From Candidatus Saccharibacteria bacterium UBA4727 (lineage in GTDB: Bacteria > Patescibacteriota > Saccharimonadia > Saccharimonadales > Saccharimonadaceae), in assembly GCA_002404195.1 (NCBI GenBank), contig DHJF01000022.1, forward strand, positions 521-12,695: a stretch of 12,175 nt of DNA. Direction: 5' to 3'. Made by a program: the position numbers and the translations under genes. Shown piece after piece: positions 6,665 through 12,175 of the stretch (the first letter of the stretch is position 1; each line of letters starts with the position of its first letter). The notes beneath the pieces were generated by a model. The model did no database searches and was not told the DNA's origin. It was given only the letters and a program-made list of their open reading frames with translations.

Positions 6665-7813
6665 TTACGCTTGTTTCGCCGCATCGACAATCAGCTGGGC
6701 CAGATCACGCGCGGCGTTTGGTCGCGCAAATTCATGCAGTTTCGCGCCGAGTTCACGACGCTTCTTTTCACTACTCATCAACTCGACAATCATTTGCTCG
6801 AGCGCATCCCCAATACTAATCTCATGATCGGTCATCACGACAGCTGCCCCGGCTTGTTTGTACACCTCGGCATTTTTTAACTGATCGCCCAAGTGTCGCG
6901 CCGGCACTGCAATAACTGCCTTACCAAGACCCGCTAACTCCTGTAAAAACGTCGCGCTCGCCCGCGATATCACCACGTCAGCCGCACCCAGGACTTCGTT
7001 CATTTTTTCATATACAAAAGGAACGACAACATAATCATCGATACCGGTGACGAGAGGGGCAACCTCTTCATAATGCCCCTTCCCTGTCACACTATACACA
7101 GCAATCCCCTTGCTAGAGAGTGCCCGTGCCGCCTTGACGAGCGCCATGTTAATACTCCACGAGCCAAGACCACCACCAGTTGCCACTACTAGTTTCTTCG
7201 TTGGATCAACACCAAGCGCTTCTTTGAATAGCTTCTGCTGGCTCGCCTGCACTGGGGTAAAATCCTCGCCAATCGGCACGCCGATATATTGGCTCTTGTG
7301 CGGGTCATAGGGATAATTCTCAAGTGGTGAACCGGTTGCAATCTGCGTCGCAAAGCGCGCCAGTACACGATTCGTCAGACCCGGTCGCGTATCGGAGTCG
7401 TGAATCACCAGTGGCACCCGTAGGAGTCGTGCCGCAACGCCGAACGGCAAACAAACATAGCCACCTTTAGCGAAGACAACATCGGGGCGATGACGTAGTA
7501 ACAACCAAATACTTTGCATAAATCCGATTGCTACCTTCACGATATCACTGCTATTTTTGAGTACCACCTGTGGCACAGTGAAATGCTGCCAGAATGTTAA
7601 GTGAGAATAGCGGCGGAATTTGCCAGCCATAATGGTTGAAACATGCACCGGAACCGCCGCGTGCTGCATTAAACCACGCGCTTGTGATTCGAACGCTTTG
7701 TCACAAATAAAGCGTACCTCAAGGTTTGCATCAAGGTGATGGAGCTGATTAATTACTGCGAGAACGGGGGTGACGTGTCCGCCCGACCCCCCGCCGACTG
7801 CCAAGATTTTCAT
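6665..7813 (-). CDS. murG: MurG, UDP-GlcNAc:lipid I N-acetylglucosaminyltransferase
   Basis: A 382-residue GT28 glycosyltransferase that adds GlcNAc to lipid I on the inner face of the membrane, giving lipid II. The N-terminal acceptor domain starts with the glycine loop GGGSGGHVTPVLAV (7-20) and contains FAKGGYVCLPFG (114-125). The C-terminal donor domain has TGGGLGS (212-218) and SRASATFLQELAGLGKAVI (283-301), the UDP-GlcNAc site. HDSDTRPGLTN (138-148) stands where most MurG proteins have HEQN followed by PG and N. An AAGGAG ribosome site (7821-7826, 7 nt spacing) fixes the ATG at 7813. The start lies 65 nt inside ftsW. Length is slightly above the usual 355-365. Confidence 0.93.
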   Translation of the reverse strand: MKILAVGGGSGGHVTPVLAVINQLHHLDANLEVRFICDKAFESQARGLMQHAAVPVHVSTIMAGKFRRYSHLTFWQHFTVPQVVLKNSSDIVKVAIGFMQSIWLLLRHRPDVVFAKGGYVCLPFGVAARLLRVPLVIHDSDTRPGLTNRVLARFATQIATGSPLENYPYDPHKSQYIGVPIGEDFTPVQASQQKLFKEALGVDPTKKLVVATGGGLGSWSINMALVKAARALSSKGIAVYSVTGKGHYEEVAPLVTGIDDYVVVPFVYEKMNEVLGAADVVISRASATFLQELAGLGKAVIAVPARHLGDQLKNAEVYKQAGAAVVMTDHEISIGDALEQMIVELMSSEKKRRELGAKLHEFARPNAARDLAQLIVDAAKQA

Positions 7814-9047
7814 AGGTATTCTCCTTGTTTATGGATCCTTGCACGGTATAGCGCGATAGCTGAAACGCCAGACCAAGTGCCCCGGCAATAAATATCATAC
7901 TCGTTCCACCAAAGCTGAGCAGTGGTAACGTAATACCTGTAAGCGGAAACACGCCAATCATAGCGGCTATATTCAATATAACATGCGCACTGAGCCAGCC
8001 AAACACGCCAGCCACAATCAGTCGCATCCACATATCTGGCAAGCGATCAGTCAGCCGGATTAAGCGCATTAACAACGCTCCGAAGAGTAAGATAATCACC
8101 GTTAGACCCACAAACCCGAAGGTCTCACCTAAAATAGCGAAGACTGAGTCGTTAATTGCTTCCGGCAAGTAACCCGTCGCTTCGACACTATTACCGATGC
8201 CGACACCAAACAGTCCGCCACTACCAATCGCTATCTTGGCGTGAGTGATCTGGTAGCTCGTTTCTTGACCAGTCGTCGTATTATCTCCCTGAAAAAAGGT
8301 CGCCACACGCTCCAGACGATGCGGCGCAATCAAAATCATGACCACCCCCGCCATCACGACTGCGCCAATAATTTTTGCAATAATTGTCGCCCGGATACCT
8401 GTCATCACTAACATAATCAGTAGAATTGCCATTAACGAAATACCAGTTCCCATGTCTTTTTGAATGATGATCACAAATAGCGCCGACAGCGCTGTGATAG
8501 TCAAAAACGGTACAATCGTCTTGTTAAAGTCATTGATTAACCCCTGCTTTGCGCGCATCGCAAAAAAGCCCGCCATAAACACCAAGACGCCAAATTTTAA
8601 TATTTCAGCCGGCTGTAGTGTTCCAAGCGGCCCCAACGTAAACCAACGACAGGCACCGTTGGTACAATAGGCAATCGAGTTTAAATGCAGCATATTACCG
8701 GTCAGCACTAGTAACGCACAGGCTGCCAGGCCAATCACGAGAATCTTAGCGGCATGCTGCTTCACCCAGCCATAAGGCACGACAGCCAGCGCCACAAACG
8801 CCACGAGCGCCAGGCCAAGGCTGGTCGACTGTTTGATGAAGAAATACATACTATTGTAGTAGTTCGTCCCATAGGCATTGTTGAGTACATTGGCGCGCTG
8901 CGGGCCGATTGCGTACATCACGATCAAGCCCAACAGCATAAGGAGGCCCATAAAAAGTGCAATCTGGTAATCTGGTCGATGACGGCGCACAACCGCATCG
9001 TGCACTACCCGCCCCACTCGGCCCGATGCTCGCCTGACTGGCTGCAT
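7749..9047 (-). CDS. ftsW: FtsW, SEDS-family lipid II polymerase/division protein
   Basis: A 432-residue polytopic membrane protein of the SEDS family (FtsW/RodA/SpoVE), which polymerises lipid II into glycan strands with a partner transpeptidase. After an Arg-rich cytoplasmic start (4-24), about ten membrane segments follow. Family motifs are RWFTLGPLGTLQPAEILKF (134-152), QKDMGTG (196-202), AINDSVFAILGE (297-308, Asp300 at the essential acidic position) and PLTGITLPLLSFGGT (368-382). Two cysteines, C128 and C133, flank TNGA in a loop just before the RW motif. The basic C-terminal tail (416-432) is translated from DNA that also encodes the start of murG. A GGAGG lies 13 nt before the ATG. 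It follows mraY by 3 nt. Operon context favours FtsW over RodA. Confidence 0.92.
   Translation of the reverse strand: MQPVRRASGRVGRVVHDAVVRRHRPDYQIALFMGLLMLLGLIVMYAIGPQRANVLNNAYGTNYYNSMYFFIKQSTSLGLALVAFVALAVVPYGWVKQHAAKILVIGLAACALLVLTGNMLHLNSIAYCTNGACRWFTLGPLGTLQPAEILKFGVLVFMAGFFAMRAKQGLINDFNKTIVPFLTITALSALFVIIIQKDMGTGISLMAILLIMLVMTGIRATIIAKIIGAVVMAGVVMILIAPHRLERVATFFQGDNTTTGQETSYQITHAKIAIGSGGLFGVGIGNSVEATGYLPEAINDSVFAILGETFGFVGLTVIILLFGALLMRLIRLTDRLPDMWMRLIVAGVFGWLSAHVILNIAAMIGVFPLTGITLPLLSFGGTSMIFIAGALGLAFQLSRYTVQGSINKENTYENLGSRRGVGRTRHPRSRSN
7821..7826 (-). promoter_or_regulatory. Shine-Dalgarno of murG within ftsW
   Basis: AAGGAG on the minus strand lies 7 nt before the murG ATG (7813) and within the coding sequence for the FtsW tail. 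It shows that murG is translated from its own site rather than only by coupling. Confidence 0.7.
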
Positions 9048-9050
9048 AGA

Positions 9051-10091
9051 CTAAACGTTGCCTCCAACGAGTGCCAGCAGAACGCCGGCAAAACCAGCCA
9101 CGCACGCAATCACCCAGAAACGCATTGTTACTTTTGTTTCAGGCCACCCTTTCGCCTCAAGGTGATGATGAATTGGTGCTGAAATAAAAATGCGTTTATG
9201 GAATAGGCGTTTGCTTGTAATCTGTAACAAGCTCGATCCAGCCTCAATCACAAAAACAATACCAATAATCGGCAATAAGAACAGAGTGTTAGTTAGCATC
9301 GCAACCACGCCCAAACTCGTACCAAAGGCAAAACTCCCAACATCACCCATAAAGAACCTGGCCGGAAAGATATTAAACCATAGGTAACTGAGCAGTGCGC
9401 CGACAACCGTAAAACAAAAACCCGACAGAAGCACGTGGCCCTGTAGTAGCGCAATCACCCCGAACGCACCAAAGCTAATTGATAATAAACCGCCAGCAAG
9501 ACCGTCAAGGCCGTCACTGATGTTAACGGCGTTGCTTGTTGCCACGACTGCAAGCGTAAAGAGCGGTACAATAATCCATCCTAAAACGACGTCGCCAACA
9601 AATGGCAGATGAACGCTGTCGTAGCCGAGCCTGACAAAGAAATACCAGCCAAGCGCCAAGGCGAGCGCTGTCACCATCCCAAACTTGAGACTCGAACGCA
9701 GCCCAGCCACGCCAGCCCCCTGTCCTCGAATATTAATCAGATCGTCAAGCAAACCGACCAATCCGCCGCCAAATAACGCCGCCATCGGCAAGTAGGTCTG
9801 CGCTCGATCGAGATTAAAGCCGAAGGTCACGACGCCAATAGCGATAATGCCAATCAGCCCCGCCATCGTTGGAATATTGCGTTTGAATTTATTGGCATGC
9901 AATTTTGTAAATACCTCTAGCTTCTCGCCAGTCGTACTCGTCATGCGTTGTTTTTTCCAAAATTTATAACGATATGCCAAAAACGTATAAACCGGGGTTA
10001 GTAGCATAGCCAACAAGAAAGCACCGACGCTCAGCAAAAACGTTCCTGTTAAATCATGTGTTAAAAGGTGGTGTGTACTGTTTATTTCCAT
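9051..10091 (-). CDS. mraY: MraY, phospho-MurNAc-pentapeptide translocase
   Basis: A 346-residue membrane enzyme that transfers phospho-MurNAc-pentapeptide from UDP to undecaprenyl phosphate, producing lipid I. About ten membrane segments are visible. Diagnostic motifs are PTMAG (74-78, usually PTMGG), GLLDDLIN (113-120, the Mg-binding DDxxN), NAVNISDGLDGLAGG (187-201), FMGDVGSFAFG (247-257, catalytic Asp250) and APIHHHLEAKGW (305-316), the HHH motif that separates MraY from the WecA/TagO branch. It starts one base after the ftsI stop (TAATATG), with AAAGG as ribosome site in the end of ftsI, so translation is probably coupled. Its product feeds MurG two genes downstream. Length is typical (about 320-360). 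Confidence 0.95.
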   Translation of the reverse strand: MEINSTHHLLTHDLTGTFLLSVGAFLLAMLLTPVYTFLAYRYKFWKKQRMTSTTGEKLEVFTKLHANKFKRNIPTMAGLIGIIAIGVVTFGFNLDRAQTYLPMAALFGGGLVGLLDDLINIRGQGAGVAGLRSSLKFGMVTALALALGWYFFVRLGYDSVHLPFVGDVVLGWIIVPLFTLAVVATSNAVNISDGLDGLAGGLLSISFGAFGVIALLQGHVLLSGFCFTVVGALLSYLWFNIFPARFFMGDVGSFAFGTSLGVVAMLTNTLFLLPIIGIVFVIEAGSSLLQITSKRLFHKRIFISAPIHHHLEAKGWPETKVTMRFWVIACVAGFAGVLLALVGGNV

Positions 10092-10092
10092 A

Positions 10093-11829
10093 TTAGCCTT
10101 TCGGTTGTAACTTTAAGTAGCTGAGCATCCAATTTGAAATGTCGGTAAAAATCGGTGATGCATCGTGTGCGCCCTGCAAGTTCATATTGTCGCCTGATAC
10201 TTGCACCATTATGACATACTTCGCCGCATCACCACCACCAAACCCAATATACGTTCCGACAGTTTGCGAGAATGAATAGACGCCATTGATGAGCGCTTGT
10301 GACGTACCTGTTTTACCACCGACAGAATAGCCCGCTGGGTCAACGGCACCATTGTCACGACGATCGACGACAAGCATTTTCATAATTTGCTGCGACGTAT
10401 TTGCCTGAATAACCCGATGCGACGATCGCGCATCGTTTTGATGGTACGTACCGTCGGCGCCTATCGTTCCCGCTAGTATTGTCGGGTCATGATATACTCC
10501 ACCATTGATAACAGAACTAAACGCCGCCGACATTTGTAACATCGTAATATCCATACCCTGGCCAAACACCATGTTTGAATAGCGCACCGCATTACCCTGT
10601 ACTACATTTGGCGGAACAATAATACCTGGCGACTCGCCCACTAGTTCAATGCCGGTGAGCTGGCCGAATCCAAAGCGATTATGGAAATAATCATAAATAG
10701 TATTGCGTGAGTTTTGCGTAATATAGTTACCGTCACCTAGGCGCTGCGCTATCGTCACCATGCCGGTATTGAGTGAATCCGTCAACGCTGTCTGTATCGT
10801 CTGAGTACCGAGCGCCTCAGTTGTCGAGGCGTTCTTGATAGTTGCATCATCAACCTGAATGCTTCCCCTGTTGTTATAGGTTGAATCAGGTTGAATAACG
10901 CCCTTATCGAGACCGGTAGAGACAGTCAGCGACTTTACTACCGAACCAGCCTCGTACGGCGCGTTAATAGTGGCGTTGTTGTAGGCGGCGATATCGCTTA
11001 CCTGTGAATAGTTCGCTGGGTCATAGGTAGGCAAATTTGCCATGGCGAGAATTTTGCCAGTTTGCGGATCCATCACCATCACGCTACCGTTGGTAGCACC
11101 CGTTCTTTTCAGTCCAGCCGCAAGCGCTTGTTCACTGTAGGATTGCACGTTTTGATCAATTGTCATGACAATATTCTGACCGTCTTTCGCTGGCTTTCGA
11201 ACGTTGTCATTGCCAATTGTTAGCGGCACATCACGCACGTCAGTCACCGTTTGCAACAGGCCGTCCGTACCAGATAATTCCTTGTTCATCGCGCCCTCAA
11301 GCCCATATTGCCCTTGCCCAGCATTATCGACAAAGCCGAGTGTTTGCGCCGCTAGTTGCCCCTCAGGGTAAACGCGTTGATTCTCGCGCTGAAAGCCAAG
11401 GCCGTTTAAGTTGGCCTGTTTGATCATCTCAGCCTGCCTCATACTCACTTTGGTTGCCAGGATTTGATAGCGCGACGTTTTACTGGCGAGTAACTTTTCG
11501 ATATTTGGCCGGGCATTACCGCCAGCCACCCGACGGATCAAATCAGCCACATCCGCAGGCTTCTTTACCGTCACCGGATCAGCAAACACCGTATAGACCG
11601 TTTCGTTCATGACGATCCGAGTCGGTTCGTCGCCGTTCATGACGTAAATTTCTCCGCGCTGCGCCGGAATGTCGAGCTGCTTTAATTGCTCAGAACGAGC
11701 CGCCGCCACGTAAAAATCGTGACGAATAATCTGCAAATAAAAAAGCCGCACGATAAAAATCGCCATGATAACAAGCACGGCAATTGCGAGCGTACGCTGG
11801 CGACTGTTTTTGGTGAGATCTAAGTACAT
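10093..11829 (-). CDS. ftsI: Class B penicillin-binding protein, FtsI/SpoVD type
   Basis: A 578-residue septal transpeptidase that cross-links stem peptides outside the membrane and is the target of beta-lactams. A membrane anchor (about 13-33) is followed by a dimerisation/pedestal region (about 50-210) and the transpeptidase domain (about 245-570). All three active-site motifs are present: SVVK (296-299, nucleophile Ser296) within YEAGSVVKS, SLN (352-354), and KTGT (506-509) within GGKTGTSQ. There are no PASTA repeats. The first motif has Ala where most relatives have YEPGS. It begins 5 nt after the ftsL-like gene, with AGGAAG overlapping that gene's stop codon and very close to the ATG. 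Its place next to ftsL, mraY and ftsW makes FtsI more likely than an elongation PBP2. Confidence 0.92.
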   Translation of the reverse strand: MYLDLTKNSRQRTLAIAVLVIMAIFIVRLFYLQIIRHDFYVAAARSEQLKQLDIPAQRGEIYVMNGDEPTRIVMNETVYTVFADPVTVKKPADVADLIRRVAGGNARPNIEKLLASKTSRYQILATKVSMRQAEMIKQANLNGLGFQRENQRVYPEGQLAAQTLGFVDNAGQGQYGLEGAMNKELSGTDGLLQTVTDVRDVPLTIGNDNVRKPAKDGQNIVMTIDQNVQSYSEQALAAGLKRTGATNGSVMVMDPQTGKILAMANLPTYDPANYSQVSDIAAYNNATINAPYEAGSVVKSLTVSTGLDKGVIQPDSTYNNRGSIQVDDATIKNASTTEALGTQTIQTALTDSLNTGMVTIAQRLGDGNYITQNSRNTIYDYFHNRFGFGQLTGIELVGESPGIIVPPNVVQGNAVRYSNMVFGQGMDITMLQMSAAFSSVINGGVYHDPTILAGTIGADGTYHQNDARSSHRVIQANTSQQIMKMLVVDRRDNGAVDPAGYSVGGKTGTSQALINGVYSFSQTVGTYIGFGGGDAAKYVIMVQVSGDNMNLQGAHDASPIFTDISNWMLSYLKLQPKG

Positions 11830-11834
11830 ACTTC

Positions 11835-12175
11835 CTATTCACTGACGTAGTCGGTTTGCACCGGCTTGGTCATTGATTTGGCGACGTTACTGTTCTTGAC
11901 AGTTTCGAGCGCCGTTAAGCGGGCATTTTCTACCTGCAGGTCAGCCTGCTTGGTGGTCAGGTCGGCAATTTTCGAATTGATCGCCTGTGCCTGATAGTCA
12001 TAGCTGGTTGCCCGCGTTGCCTGTGTTAAGTATATCAAACCGAGCACCGTAATCATAAGGGCGACAAGCACCGTATGTGTCACAGGGCCAAGTTTCACAT
12101 TCGACGCAAAGCGAGTCGTATTTTGATTGCGGCTCCAATTGCTTTGGCGACGAGAACTAAACTGAGTGGTTCGTT
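11835..12175 (-). CDS. ftsL: FtsL/DivIC-like divisome protein, 5' end outside the window
   Basis: A small bitopic protein at the place where ftsL normally sits, just upstream of ftsI. Counting from the GTG at 12098, residues about 8-28 form a membrane segment, followed by a heptad-like coiled coil (about 33-70, rich in Ala, Gln, Leu, Lys) typical of FtsL/FtsB, which pair with each other and with FtsQ. The frame stays open from that GTG to the window edge (another 25 codons, polar and basic: Arg, Ser, Gln, Asn). No ribosome site precedes the GTG and no other start codon occurs, so the true start almost certainly lies beyond 12175. FtsL and FtsB/DivIC are hard to tell apart by sequence; the name rests on position. 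Confidence 0.7.
   Translation of the reverse strand, partial: RTTQFSSRRQSNWSRNQNTTRFASNVKLGPVTHTVLVALMITVLGLIYLTQATRATSYDYQAQAINSKIADLTTKQADLQVENARLTALETVKNSNVAKSMTKPVQTDYVSE

Noticed and set aside
7810..8031. Minus-strand frame ending in TGA at the murG start
   Set aside because: It lies out of frame with the FtsW membrane segments and is Trp/Cys/Tyr rich; kept only as an alternative last segment of ftsW if a frameshift exists.

Overview
The window looks like a chromosomal segment of a Patescibacteria (CPR) genome, most likely Candidatus Saccharibacteria (TM7). This is an inference from gene content. The clues are a compact division and cell-wall cluster without mur ligases, a sigma-region-4 protein fused to HARE-type winged helices, a membrane-anchored VirD4/TraG-like ATPase, and an 82-residue orphan of a kind I associate with this phylum. 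No rRNA, tRNA, CRISPR array, transposase or phage gene was seen.

Left arm, + strand (1-4890). After a short unresolved edge (1-145) comes a near-perfect sigma-70 promoter (188-216) overlapped by a 23-bp inverted repeat. It drives a region-4/multi-winged-helix regulator (279-1334; the TTG at 216 is not a credible start). A 953-residue coupling-type ATPase follows (1381-4242). A roughly 270-nt leader with a possible promoter and two terminator-like hairpins precedes an 82-residue protein with a strong Shine-Dalgarno sequence (4582-4830), which ends in a 13-bp terminator stem.

Middle (4887-5662). About 780 bases hold no convincing gene. The stretch is A-rich on its left and T-rich on its right, and is bracketed by two exact 21-bp direct repeats, each with the core GAAC-N7-GAAC. 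Genes converge on it from both sides.

Right arm, - strand (5663-12175). Read from the right edge leftward the order is ftsL-like (5' end outside the window), ftsI-type penicillin-binding protein, mraY, ftsW, murG, ftsQ. Spacings are 5, 1, 3, -65 and 24 nt, so this is one operon ending in a hairpin. MraY makes lipid I, MurG converts it to lipid II, and FtsW with the transpeptidase polymerises and cross-links it at the septum under control of FtsQ and FtsL. The cytoplasmic ligases murC-F and ftsA/ftsZ are absent from the expected places.

All nine genes end in TAG (5) or TAA (4); none ends in TGA. None needs TGA read as glycine, so the standard bacterial code fits.
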